A stretch of 37,271 nucleotides of DNA from the NCBI GenBank assembly GCA_945872245.1, contig CAMBZB010000022.1, positions 1-37,271 of the forward strand, given 5' to 3'. Shown piece by piece: positions 7,757-15,071 of the stretch (position 1 is the first letter of the stretch; each line of letters begins with the position of its first letter). Source of the stretch: Flavobacterium psychrophilum. Its GTDB lineage: Bacteria; Bacteroidota; Bacteroidia; Flavobacteriales; Flavobacteriaceae. The notes under the pieces are model-generated. The model worked only from the letters and a program-made list of their open reading frames with translations. It did no database searches and was not told where the DNA came from. The position numbers were made by a program, and so were the translations under genes.

Positions 7757-7765
7757 TAATAAAAA

Positions 7766-9076
7766 ATGGGAATTTTCAAAATAGAAGGAGGCGTTAGTCT
7801 CAAAGGCGAAATCACGCCACAAGGAGCAAAAAACGAAGCGTTACAAATTTTATGTGCCATATTGTTGACTCCAGAAAAAGTAACTATCAATAATATTCCC
7901 GATATAATTGACATTAACAAACTAATTACTCTTTTAGGGAACTTAGGCGTTAAAATCCAAAAAATTGGTTCAGGTTCCTATACTTTTCAAGCCGATGAGG
8001 TTAATGTTAACTACTTGGAAACAGAAGCTTTCAAGAAAGAAGGCGGCTCACTTCGGGGTTCTATTATGATTGTTGGGCCACTTTTGGCACGTTTTGGAAA
8101 AGGATATATTCCAAAACCGGGTGGAGATAAAATCGGACGAAGAAGATTGGATACCCATTTTGAAGGATTTATTAATTTGGGTGCAAAATTCCGTTACAAC
8201 AGGGAAGATCATTTTTATGGAGTTGAAGCTACAGAGGGATTGGTAGGTGCTGATATGTTATTAGACGAAGCTTCGGTGACAGGAACGGCAAATATTGTTA
8301 TGGCTGCTGTTTTGGCCAAAGGGACAACAACGATTTACAATGCAGCTTGTGAGCCTTATTTGCAACAACTTTGTAAAATGATGAATGCAATGGGGGCAAA
8401 AGTTTCGGGGATTGGATCCAACCTATTGACCATCGAAGGAGTTGAAAAATTAGGGGGCTGTACGCATAGAATTCTTCCAGATATGATTGAAATTGGGAGT
8501 TGGATAGGGCTTGCCGCTATGACCAGAAGCGAAATTACAATTAAAGATGTGAGTTGGGATAACTTGGGACTTATTCCGAATGTATTCCGAAAACTAGGGA
8601 TTACTTTAGAAAAAAGAGGAGACGATATTTATATTCCCGTACACAAGGACGGATATCAGGTAAAAACCGATATTGACGGTTCTATTCTTACGGTTTCAGA
8701 TGCGCCTTGGCCTGGATTTACACCGGATTTGTTAAGCATTGTTCTTGTTGTGGCAACCCAAGCCAGAGGGGATGTTCTTATTCATCAAAAAATGTTCGAA
8801 AGCAGATTGTTTTTCGTCGACAAATTGATTGATATGGGCGCTAAAATAATATTATGTGATCCCCACAGAGCCGTTGTAATTGGTCACGATTTTAAATCAC
8901 AACTCAAGGCCACAACCATGTCTTCGCCAGATATTAGAGCAGGAATCTCCTTATTGATTGCGGCGCTTTCTGCAAAAGGAACTAGCACGATTCAAAATAT
9001 AGAACAAATCGATAGAGGCTATGAACGAATTGACGAACGATTAAGAGCCATTGGAGCCAAAATTGTAAGAGCATAG
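7766..9076 (+). CDS. murA: UDP-N-acetylglucosamine 1-carboxyvinyltransferase (MurA, Asp form)
   Basis: First committed step of peptidoglycan synthesis: transfers enolpyruvate from phosphoenolpyruvate to UDP-GlcNAc in the cytoplasm. Visible family motifs: GAKNEALQ (K22, N23), LRGSIMIVGPLLARFGKG, SVTGTANIVMAA, LPDMIEIGSW, and the C-terminal DRGYERIDERLRAIGAKI. The 436-residue length is normal. In the active-site loop, where E. coli has Cys115 in PGGCTIG, this protein has PGGDKIG with Asp121 (codon 8126-8128). Asp at this position is known to keep activity and prevent alkylation by fosfomycin, so intrinsic fosfomycin insensitivity of this enzyme is inferred. The CDF transporter follows after 17 bases. 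Confidence 0.96.
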   Translation: MGIFKIEGGVSLKGEITPQGAKNEALQILCAILLTPEKVTINNIPDIIDINKLITLLGNLGVKIQKIGSGSYTFQADEVNVNYLETEAFKKEGGSLRGSIMIVGPLLARFGKGYIPKPGGDKIGRRRLDTHFEGFINLGAKFRYNREDHFYGVEATEGLVGADMLLDEASVTGTANIVMAAVLAKGTTTIYNAACEPYLQQLCKMMNAMGAKVSGIGSNLLTIEGVEKLGGCTHRILPDMIEIGSWIGLAAMTRSEITIKDVSWDNLGLIPNVFRKLGITLEKRGDDIYIPVHKDGYQVKTDIDGSILTVSDAPWPGFTPDLLSIVLVVATQARGDVLIHQKMFESRLFFVDKLIDMGAKIILCDPHRAVVIGHDFKSQLKATTMSSPDIRAGISLLIAALSAKGTSTIQNIEQIDRGYERIDERLRAIGAKIVRA

Positions 9077-9093
9077 TTTATACCATTTCCAAA

Positions 9094-9966
9094 ATGACAA
9101 ACGAGCAAACCGCAGTAAAAGCAACCTATTTTAGCATAATTGGTAATGCATTATTAGCGATTATTAAAGGGTTAGCTGGTTTTTTTGGGAACTCATACGC
9201 ATTAACGGCTGATGCAATCGAATCTACAACGGACATTTTTTCTTCATTTCTAGTCTTGTTTGGAATCAAGTATTCTAATAGACCTGCCGACGAAAACCAT
9301 CCCTACGGCCACGGCAGAGCCGAGCCATTAATCACCTTTTTGGTGGTGGGTTTCCTGATTACTTCAGCCACCATTATTGCTTATGAAAGCATCAACAATA
9401 TTGGGACACCTCACGAATTACCAAAACCATGGACGCTTCTTGTTCTTGGAACCATAATTATTTGGAAAGAATATTCCTTTCGTTTGGTAATGAAAAGAAG
9501 TATGGAATCCAATAGTTCTTCTCTAAAAGCCGATGCTTGGCATCATAGAAGCGACGCCATAACATCCTTGGCTGCATTTATTGGCATTTCCATTGCCTTA
9601 TTTTTGGGAAAAGGATACGAGTCAGCCGATGATTGGGCGGCACTTTTTGCCTCTGGATTTATATTTTACAACAGTTATTTGATTTTTAGACCAGCTTTGG
9701 GCGAAATCATGGACGAGCATCTCAATGAAGACTTAATTACCGCCATTAGAAAAGTGGCCCAGCAAGTGGATGGCATTGTGAATACCGAAAAATGTTTTAT
9801 TCGAAAAGCAGGAATGAAATACCATGTCGAATTACATGCCATAGTAAATTCAGCTATTACCGTAAAGGAAGGTCACGAATTGGCACATGTACTTAAAGAT
9901 ACTTTGCGGGAAGAAATCCCGGAACTTGGACACGTTTTGATTCATATCGAACCAACGGAGTATTAA
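9094..9966 (+). CDS. Cation diffusion facilitator family metal exporter (290 aa)
   Basis: A proton-coupled divalent metal antiporter of the inner membrane (FieF/ZitB family). The N-terminal half holds about six membrane helices and the C-terminal cytoplasmic part (from about residue 210) is the metal-sensing domain. Motifs: NRPADENHPYGHGRAEPL between TM2 and TM3, and HHRSD in TM5 matching the HxxxD half of the transport site. The TM2 half aligns as ESTTD where FieF has DSLVD, so it would be ExxxD. Substrate (Zn, Fe, Mn or Cd) cannot be fixed. The gene lies 17 bases after murA, and a bidirectional terminator follows. Confidence 0.92.
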   Translation: MTNEQTAVKATYFSIIGNALLAIIKGLAGFFGNSYALTADAIESTTDIFSSFLVLFGIKYSNRPADENHPYGHGRAEPLITFLVVGFLITSATIIAYESINNIGTPHELPKPWTLLVLGTIIIWKEYSFRLVMKRSMESNSSSLKADAWHHRSDAITSLAAFIGISIALFLGKGYESADDWAALFASGFIFYNSYLIFRPALGEIMDEHLNEDLITAIRKVAQQVDGIVNTEKCFIRKAGMKYHVELHAIVNSAITVKEGHELAHVLKDTLREEIPELGHVLIHIEPTEY

Positions 9967-9987
9967 AAAGAGATTATTTTTAAAGAT

Positions 9988-10026
9988 AAAAAACGGAGCA
10001 GATTGTTATATCTGCTCCGTTTTTTT
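9988..10026. terminator. Bidirectional rho-independent terminator (CDF gene / aroQ)
   Basis: An 11-bp perfect stem ACGGAGCAGAT/ATCTGCTCCGT (9993-10003 with 10010-10020), with A6 on the left and T7 on the right. It can end both converging transcripts. Confidence 0.92.
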
Positions 10027-10053
10027 GTGAGTAGTAATTTAATTATGTGTCAA

Positions 10054-10467
10054 TTACAAAAAGGACAACAGGGCCAATTCGTAACTTTTTAGCCCAAAAC
10101 CAAGAATAACGCCTTTGGCGTTCCCCGAAATATAAGATTGATGCCTGAAACTTTCGCGTGAAAAAGTATTGGAGATATGCACTTCAACCACCGGAGCGGT
10201 TATGGCTTTTATGCAGTCGCCTATGCCTACTGAGGTATGCGTATAAGCGCCGGCATTTAGAATAATGCCATCATGAGAAAAGCCCAATTCCTGAATTTTA
10301 TCAATCAACTCTCCTTCAATATTACTTTGATAATAGGTCAATTCCAGTTTTGGAAATTTTTCCTGTAAGGAATTGAAATAAGCTTCAAAAGTTTGACTGC
10401 CATATATTTCCGGTTCCCGTTTGCCGAGTAGATTGAGATTTGGTCCGTTGATGATGCTGATTTTCAT
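10054..10467 (-). CDS. aroQ: Type II 3-dehydroquinate dehydratase
   Basis: Dehydrates 3-dehydroquinate to 3-dehydroshikimate in the shikimate pathway. The type II family signature opens the protein (IINGPNLNLLGKREPEIYG; catalytic Tyr in the EIYG turn and the lid Arg in GKREP). Further hallmarks are NAGAYTHTSVGIGDCI, the catalytic EVHISN (His) and FRHQSYIS. The 137-residue length is normal for the dodecameric enzyme. It is monocistronic, with terminators on both sides. No clear promoter consensus was found upstream. Confidence 0.96.
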   Translation of the reverse strand: MKISIINGPNLNLLGKREPEIYGSQTFEAYFNSLQEKFPKLELTYYQSNIEGELIDKIQELGFSHDGIILNAGAYTHTSVGIGDCIKAITAPVVEVHISNTFSRESFRHQSYISGNAKGVILGFGLKSYELALLSFL

Positions 10468-10543
10468 ACCTAATTTGTATTATATGTTTTTTATTGGAAT
10501 ACGAAATTCGCCTGTTGCATTTTCCGACTCGTATTTTGTAAAA

Positions 10544-10575
10544 ATAAAAAAACCGTTCCAATAAAGAACGGTTTG
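10544..10575 (-). terminator. Terminator after the minus-strand beta-barrel gene
   Basis: Minus-strand stem AACCGTTC/GAACGGTT (10566-10573 with 10551-10558) followed by seven T. It separates this gene from aroQ. Confidence 0.88.
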
Positions 10576-10599
10576 TGTAAAATTTATTCCTTGGGTTGA

Positions 10600-11172
10600 T
10601 TAGAATAGTAAACCAGCAGATACCTGAACTACGGAATTTTTGGTTTGTGCCTCTTTCGATATTTCGGTCAAACCCAACCCATATCTCGCTTGAAGGAAGA
10701 TACTTTTAGTGACTTTCATGCCTAATCCTCCGGCAACCGCAAAATCAAAGGTGCTTTGATCTTTTACAACAAACTGATCTTTTCCGCTTAATAAAAAAGA
10801 GGCTTGTGGTCCTAATTCAAGGCTGATGCTTTTGCTTAAACCTATTTTAATCATTATAGGAATCGCAAGATAACCTACTTTATTGGTTATGTCGCCAATA
10901 GTTCCACTAATGCCTTTATAAGTTGCTCCTTGAGTGGAATACAGCAATTCTGGTTGAATGGCGAGTCCCTTAAATAAGCTAAGCTCTGCCACTAACCCAG
11001 CATGGTAACTTGAAATTGCTTCTGTTTGGTAATTTTTACTATCTACCGTTAGGTTTGTCCCGGTTTGATTCGCATAATTAAGTCCTGCTTTGAGGCCTAG
11101 TTTTACGGATTGGGCTTGAATTGTTGTTAATGCCGAAAAAAGTAATACGGCAATTAAGATTGTTTTTCTCAT
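10600..11172 (-). CDS. Outer membrane beta-barrel protein (190 aa)
   Basis: A small porin-like protein of the outer membrane beta-barrel type common in Bacteroidota. The signal peptide is MRKTILIAVLLFSALTTIQA followed by QSVKLGLKAGLNYANQTG. The mature part is a series of amphipathic strands (YHAGLVAELSLFKGLAIQPELLYS, VGYLAIPIMIKIGL, DFAVAGGLGMKV, IFLQARYGLGL) and ends in VVQVSAGLLF, with the terminal Phe typical of BamA-inserted barrels. About eight strands fit the length. Ligand or function is unknown. It differs from the three plus-strand proteins downstream in its signal peptide and strands. Confidence 0.85.
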   Translation of the reverse strand: MRKTILIAVLLFSALTTIQAQSVKLGLKAGLNYANQTGTNLTVDSKNYQTEAISSYHAGLVAELSLFKGLAIQPELLYSTQGATYKGISGTIGDITNKVGYLAIPIMIKIGLSKSISLELGPQASFLLSGKDQFVVKDQSTFDFAVAGGLGMKVTKSIFLQARYGLGLTEISKEAQTKNSVVQVSAGLLF

Positions 11173-11506
11173 AATAATGGTATTTAATTTTTTCTAAAAA
11201 TAGTGCTTATTTTTTAAAATGCTAAGGTTATGAAGCATTTTTTATAATAACAAGAGGGTCTTTAGTAAGTCAAAAGTCATAAAGTCAAAAGAATCAATAG
11301 CATTTCAAAATCGAGTTATTGCTTTATTTTGCCTGATTTAAAACACCACGGTAGTTCATGATTGTTGCTTATTAGAATCTCCAATCTTGAGTGCCTTCTT
11401 TTAAGATAAAGTTTTTTATGTTTTGTCTAATTTCTTTAGGAATATGAAATTGGTATTTTTAATCCCATATTTTTAGGCATGTTGCAAATAGTAGTACTCA
11501 TAAATG

Positions 11507-11533
11507 CGATATTGTTAATTAAAATGTTAACAA
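11507..11533 (+). promoter_or_regulatory. 27-bp element, copy 1 (contains TGTTAACA palindrome)
   Basis: This 27-base block is identical to 13390-13416. It contains TGTTAA (11513-11518) and the perfect palindrome TGTTAACA (11525-11532). It lies just upstream of the -33 element, a position suited to an activator or repressor site. Inferred from conservation between the paralogous upstream regions only. Confidence 0.5.
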
Positions 11534-11549
11534 CTATTATTCGTAAGAA

Positions 11550-11579
11550 TTGTTGCAATATAAAATCCTTATAAATTTG
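11550..11579 (+). promoter_or_regulatory. Promoter of first outer-membrane protein gene
   Basis: TTG (11550-11552), 19 nt, TAAATTTG (11572-11579): exact Bacteroidota consensus. The leader would be about 20 nt of A/T without a Shine-Dalgarno site. Confidence 0.82.
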
Positions 11580-11605
11580 TCGAACTAACTTTAAATTAAA
11601 TTAAA

Positions 11606-12280
11606 ATGAAAAAAATTATTTTAACTGCAGCTGCAGTTTTCGCATTTAGCTTTGCTAATGCACAGGATTTGAAATCTAAAAAAGGAGAGCCATTTTTGCC
11701 AGAAGCTGGTGACTGGGGTATCAGCTTTAATGCTGATAACTTATTTAAGTATGTAGGTAATGCCTTTAGTGGTGACAACAACACTAATGAAATTGGCGCA
11801 GTGTCAAACAGCAACGCAAGTGGCTCTTTTACAGGTAAAAAATTCAAAACAGCAAACCAAGCAGACAGATACACTGTTGGTTTTGCAGCAGGAACTAGTA
11901 GTGATACTGATGCTTCAGATGTAACAACAAAAATGACAGTTTTGAATTTAGAAGTAGGAATTGGTAAGGAATGGAGAAGAGGTAAAACTCGTCTTCAAGG
12001 TTTTTACGGTTACGATTTAATAGCAGGTCTTAACTTGATAGACAGTGAAAAAATTGGTTCTGCGGCTGCTGTTAAACAAGGAGTTGGATTTAATGTAGGT
12101 GCTCAAGGTTTTTTAGGAGCTGAGTATTTCATTTTTCCAAAAATGGCTATCGGTGCTTCATACACTTATGGTGTTAATATTGGCATTCAGGGTTCTGCAT
12201 CTGGAAGTAAAGAAAAAAGTTCTGGTGTAGCTATAGGTAATGTAGGTGTTTCTGCAATTTCACTTTCTTTGCATTTCTAA
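11606..12280 (+). CDS. Outer membrane beta-barrel protein, first of three with shared signal peptide (224 aa)
   Basis: A secreted barrel-like protein. The signal peptide MKKIILTAAAVFAFSFANAQ is almost identical to that of the proteins starting at 12435 and 13489. The mature part has Gly/Ser/Asn-rich loops and alternating strands (YTVGFAAGTSSD, MTVLNLEVGIGKEWRRG, TRLQGFYGYDLIAGLNL, GVGFNVGAQGFLGAEYF, MAIGASYTYGVNIGIQG) and ends ISLSLHF with terminal Phe, an outer-membrane insertion signal. The substrate is unknown. Strong promoter and terminator flank it, so it is an independent transcript, probably well expressed. Beyond the signal peptide its similarity to the 13489 product is low. Confidence 0.85.
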   Translation: MKKIILTAAAVFAFSFANAQDLKSKKGEPFLPEAGDWGISFNADNLFKYVGNAFSGDNNTNEIGAVSNSNASGSFTGKKFKTANQADRYTVGFAAGTSSDTDASDVTTKMTVLNLEVGIGKEWRRGKTRLQGFYGYDLIAGLNLIDSEKIGSAAAVKQGVGFNVGAQGFLGAEYFIFPKMAIGASYTYGVNIGIQGSASGSKEKSSGVAIGNVGVSAISLSLHF

Positions 12281-12301
12281 TCTAACTTAGATTATAGTAT
12301 T

Positions 12302-12330
12302 AAAAACCACGCTTCTGGCGTGGTTTTTTG
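12302..12330 (+). terminator. Terminator of first outer-membrane protein gene
   Basis: Stem AACCACGC/GCGTGGTT with a 5-nt loop, preceded by A run and followed by T6, 25 bases after the stop codon. The stem core ACCACGC/GCGTGGT is the same as in the terminator at 13178-13205. Confidence 0.92.
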
Positions 12331-12434
12331 CTTTTAATCGTAAAATACTGTATTTCAACTGTTTTAATGTTAAAAAAATCAAATCATGAATTGTATTCGG
12401 TAACTTTAAGTAACTAATTTTAAATACAACAATC

Positions 12435-12983
12435 ATGAAAAAAATTATTTTAACAGCGATGGCAATTTGTGCCTGTAGCTTTGCAAATGCCCAAGATCAA
12501 AAAAAAGAGGTTACTAGTGGGCAAACCTCAGAAGGAAAATGGTTAATAGAAGCCAATACTGGTTTTGGCGGAGGCACCTCTGCGCATTCCGCTAATACAG
12601 GATTTGGTTTTACCTCTGATGACGGAGTAACAAACTGGTCTGTAGGGGGCGAAGCGGGGTATTTTGTTGTTAAAGATTTGGCCATTAAAGCCGGACTTGG
12701 ATACTCCAGTTTTTCAGATGGCGATATTGCTGCTTTCTCCTATAAAATAGGAGCTAAATACTATATCAATAGTATGATTCCTATTCAAGTAGATCTTACC
12801 GGTGCAAGTTGGAAAGATGTCGATGAAAAACCTCTTTGGTTTGGAGTTCAAGGAGGTTATGCCATTTTCTTGGGCGATAATGTTTCCATTGAACCAGGTT
12901 TGCGCTATAATTTTAGTTTGAACGATAATTTCAACGACAAAGGGATTTTTGAATTGCGAGTTGGTTTTGCCTTGCATTTCTAA
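12435..12983 (+). CDS. Outer membrane beta-barrel protein, second of three (182 aa)
   Basis: The signal peptide MKKIILTAMAICACSFANAQ is closely related to its neighbours. A Gly-rich start (GFGGGTSAHSANTGFGF) is followed by strands NWSVGGEAGYFVV, LAIKAGLGYSSF, FSYKIGAKYYI, IPIQVDLTGASW, WFGVQGGYAIFLG, VSIEPGLRYNF and FELRVGFALHF. The terminal Phe and roughly eight strands fit a small barrel. Function is unknown. Only the coding region resembles the first gene; the upstream DNA does not share the 27-bp element. No good promoter was found in the 150-base gap, but the first gene's terminator separates it, so it likely has its own. Confidence 0.85.
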   Translation: MKKIILTAMAICACSFANAQDQKKEVTSGQTSEGKWLIEANTGFGGGTSAHSANTGFGFTSDDGVTNWSVGGEAGYFVVKDLAIKAGLGYSSFSDGDIAAFSYKIGAKYYINSMIPIQVDLTGASWKDVDEKPLWFGVQGGYAIFLGDNVSIEPGLRYNFSLNDNFNDKGIFELRVGFALHF

Positions 12984-13176
12984 TTTTGGTTCTACCGGAA
13001 ACGGTGTGAAAATCAGTTTTTTTCCAACCATTAAGGAAGTTAAGAACCATTCAATACACGCCAAAACTTAATTACCTTATTTTTCTTAATGGTTAAAATC
13101 TTTGTGAATTTTACTTTAAATACTTTTATTTTCACACAAATACCAGAAGAACCCTAATTTTAAGAATTCTACTTTA
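12984..13176. repeat. Degenerate repeat region downstream of second outer-membrane protein gene
   Basis: The region holds a GNRA-type hairpin ACCG-GAAA-CGGT (12994-13005) and a 10-bp inverted repeat AACCATTAAG (13026-13035) / CTTAATGGTT (13085-13094). Direct repeats of AACCATT and TTAAG variants lie between the arms. No open frame is convincing. It may be a long 3' untranslated region up to the terminator at 13178. Confidence 0.45.
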
Positions 13177-13177
13177 T

Positions 13178-13205
13178 AAAACCACGCCATGGCGTGGTTT
13201 TTTTA
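13178..13205 (+). terminator. Terminator, probably of the second outer-membrane protein gene
   Basis: The perfect palindrome ACCACGCCATGGCGTGGT (13181-13198) is flanked by A3 and T7. It is unusually far (about 195 bases) after the only plus-strand gene upstream. Confidence 0.85.
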
Positions 13206-13389
13206 TGACTATAAATTGCTTTACTTTGTAGTTCTGGATTCAGTCTAAAACATACTTGTATTTTTATTCGTTCACAACATTTCACTAGGATTAAGTGAAT
13301 GTATTTTGTATAGTTTGTTTAGGAGTATGAAATTGACATTTTAAAGCTTATTTTTTTAACGATTACGTAAATACGGTCACCCTTAAATA

Positions 13390-13416
13390 CGATATTGTTA
13401 ATTAAAATGTTAACAA
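13390..13416 (+). promoter_or_regulatory. 27-bp element, copy 2 (contains TGTTAACA palindrome)
   Basis: Identical over 27 bases to 11507-11533, with TGTTAA at 13396-13401 and the palindrome TGTTAACA at 13408-13415. The spacing to the downstream -7 box and ATG is nearly the same as in copy 1. Confidence 0.5.
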
Positions 13417-13454
13417 ATAATATCTGTCAAAAATTTTACAATATAAAATTCTGA

Positions 13455-13462
13455 TAGTTTTG
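13455..13462 (+). promoter_or_regulatory. -7 box of third outer-membrane protein gene
   Basis: TAGTTTTG fits TAnnTTTG and aligns with the -7 box at 11572-11579 of the first gene. The -33 is weaker here (a TTT within 13434-13437). Confidence 0.65.
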
Positions 13463-13488
13463 CTAAACTAACTTTAATTAAAATTAAA

Positions 13489-14013
13489 ATGAAAAAGATT
13501 TTTTTAACTGCAGCTGCAGTATTCGCATTTAGCTTTGCTAATGCACAAGAAAACATTGTTAAAGCTAATCCTTTAGCTCTTTTAGGAGGTACTGACATGG
13601 TTAGTTTTGAACACAAATTAGATGGAAATTCTTCTATTGTATTAGGTGCTGGTATTGGTGGTTTCAAAATAGGAGAGGCTAAGTATTCTAATATGGGTGC
13701 TGAAGTTCAATACAGATATTATTTTAATGAAGCTCTTGAAGGTTTTTATGCAGGTGGCCAAGTTGGTTATTCATCTGGAAAAGTAAAAATAGGTGTTCCT
13801 GGTTATTCTACTAACGAAACTAATTTTGGTTCATTTAAACTAGGTGGTAAAGGTGGTTATCAATGGATTTGGGATAGTGGATTTTCTTTAGACTTAAATG
13901 TTGGAATTGCATACAACAACTTTAGTTATAAAAATTCTGATGCTTTATTCGCTACTCTAAAAGCTAGTGGAGTTTTACCTAATTTTGGCTTTGGTTTAGG
14001 ATATGCATTCTAA
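13489..14013 (+). CDS. Outer membrane beta-barrel protein, third of three (174 aa)
   Basis: The signal peptide MKKIFLTAAAVFAFSFANAQ is nearly identical at the DNA level to that of the first gene. The mature protein starts ENIVKANPLALLGGTDMVSFEHKL, the layout of DUF3575-like or autotransporter-like small barrels. Strands follow: SSIVLGAGIGGF, GAEVQYRYYF, GFYAGGQVGYSSG, GSFKLGGKGGYQW, FSLDLNVGIAYNNF and FGFGLGYAF with terminal Phe. Eight strands are plausible. Function is unknown. It has its own promoter, paralogous to that of the first gene, and its own terminator. Confidence 0.85.
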   Translation: MKKIFLTAAAVFAFSFANAQENIVKANPLALLGGTDMVSFEHKLDGNSSIVLGAGIGGFKIGEAKYSNMGAEVQYRYYFNEALEGFYAGGQVGYSSGKVKIGVPGYSTNETNFGSFKLGGKGGYQWIWDSGFSLDLNVGIAYNNFSYKNSDALFATLKASGVLPNFGFGLGYAF

Positions 14014-14037
14014 TCTTATTTAGTATAAAATATTAGG

Positions 14038-14068
14038 AACCACTCAAGAAATTGAGTGGTTTTTTTTA
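14038..14068 (+). terminator. Terminator of third outer-membrane protein gene
   Basis: A 10-bp perfect stem AACCACTCAA/TTGAGTGGTT (14038-14047 with 14052-14061), GAAA loop, then T8. Confidence 0.95.
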
Positions 14069-14096
14069 TTAAATACTTTCTCGTTACTTTGTATGT

Positions 14097-14993
14097 ATGA
14101 ATTGGAATCCGTATATCAAAAGTTATCAATCGTATTTGAGAATTGAAAGAGGCTTGTCTAAAAACACCATAGATAACTATTCTTTTGATATCGAACGGCT
14201 GTGCCTGTTCTTGGAAGAAAACAGGATTGCGGTTTCGCCACTTAAAATAGGGGAAGAAACCATTCAACAGTTCATTTATAGCGTTTCTAAAGAAGTGAAT
14301 CCCCGTTCGCAAGCCCGCATTATTTCTGGATTGAAGAGTTTTTTCAGCTATTTGATTTTCGAAGACTATCGTTCTGACAATCCTATGGAGTTGATCGAAA
14401 CTCCCAAAACGGGTAGAAAGCTTCCCGATACGCTGTCTGTTGATGAAATTGATGTTTTAATATCAGCTATTGATTTAAGTTCAAACGAAGGGGAGCGCAA
14501 CCGTGCCATGCTGGAAACGCTCTATGGCTGTGGGCTTCGGGTTTCGGAATTGGTATCATTAAAAATTTCCGATTTATTTTTTGAGGAAGGCTTTGTCAAA
14601 ATTACGGGTAAAGGGAATAAACAGCGTTTTGTGCCTGTGGGAAGTTTGACCCAAAAATACATTCATCTTTATAAAGATAGCCAAAGAATTCATTTCAATG
14701 TAAAAAAGGGTCAGGAGGACACCCTCTTTTTGAATAGGCGAGGAGGTCAGCTTTCCCGGGCTATGGTATTTACCATTATTAAGGATTTGGCAATCAAAAC
14801 AGCATTACATAAAAACATAAGCCCACACACTTTGCGGCATTCCTTTGCCACGCATCTCCTAGAAAATGGGGCTGATTTGCGTTCTATTCAACTCATGCTC
14901 GGGCATGAATCGATTACCACCACAGAAATTTATGTACATCTGGACAGGAAATTCTTGACAGAAGTCATGAATACTTTTCATCCGAGAAAATGA
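14097..14993 (+). CDS. xerD: Site-specific tyrosine recombinase XerD
   Basis: Resolves chromosome dimers at dif with XerC and FtsK. The N-terminal SAM-like core-binding domain (1-100; YLRIERGLSKNTIDNYSFDI) is followed by the catalytic domain. Active-site residues: R148 (GCGLRVSE), K172 (TGKGNKQR), H244 and R247 (SPHTLRH), H270 (MLGHES) and the nucleophile Y279 (TTEIYVHL). Length 298 is typical of XerD rather than of a phage integrase, and there are no flanking att-like repeats, so this is the housekeeping enzyme. The start is 28 bases after the terminator, and TTACTTTG just before the ATG suggests a very short leader. Confidence 0.93.
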   Translation: MNWNPYIKSYQSYLRIERGLSKNTIDNYSFDIERLCLFLEENRIAVSPLKIGEETIQQFIYSVSKEVNPRSQARIISGLKSFFSYLIFEDYRSDNPMELIETPKTGRKLPDTLSVDEIDVLISAIDLSSNEGERNRAMLETLYGCGLRVSELVSLKISDLFFEEGFVKITGKGNKQRFVPVGSLTQKYIHLYKDSQRIHFNVKKGQEDTLFLNRRGGQLSRAMVFTIIKDLAIKTALHKNISPHTLRHSFATHLLENGADLRSIQLMLGHESITTTEIYVHLDRKFLTEVMNTFHPRK

Positions 14994-15010
14994 TTTTAAA
15001 TTCTAATAAA

Positions 15011-15053
15011 AAAATTCCAAATTCCAATGTTTATAATTGAAATTTGGAATTTT
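15011..15053. terminator. Hairpin between convergent xerD and rny
   Basis: A 13-bp stem (15011-15023 with 15041-15053, AAAATTCCAAATT/AATTTGGAATTTT) is extended by CAAT/ATTG after one mismatch, with a 7-nt loop. The A/T-rich flanks allow termination in both directions, although T runs are short. Confidence 0.65.
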
Positions 15054-15071
15054 AATATTTTTAAATCTCTC

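Larger units (their letters stand above)
11173..11605. other. Regulatory intergenic region upstream of the first outer-membrane protein gene
   Basis: About 430 bases between divergent genes. It contains a hairpin AAAATGCT/AGCATTTT (11216-11223 with 11234-11241) and a short direct repeat AAGTCAAAAG near 11267-11292. From about 11420 onwards it is clearly related to the DNA upstream of the gene at 13489. No small gene was recognised. Confidence 0.5.

Noticed and set aside
11216..11241. Hairpin AAAATGCT/AGCATTTT as a terminator
   Set aside because: No gene ends on the plus strand upstream of it, and on the minus strand it lies before the barrel gene, not after it.
14097..14993. Tyrosine recombinase as a sign of an integrated element
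   Set aside because: It has XerD length and motifs, stands between ordinary genes, and there are no att-like repeats, tRNA junction or phage genes around it.
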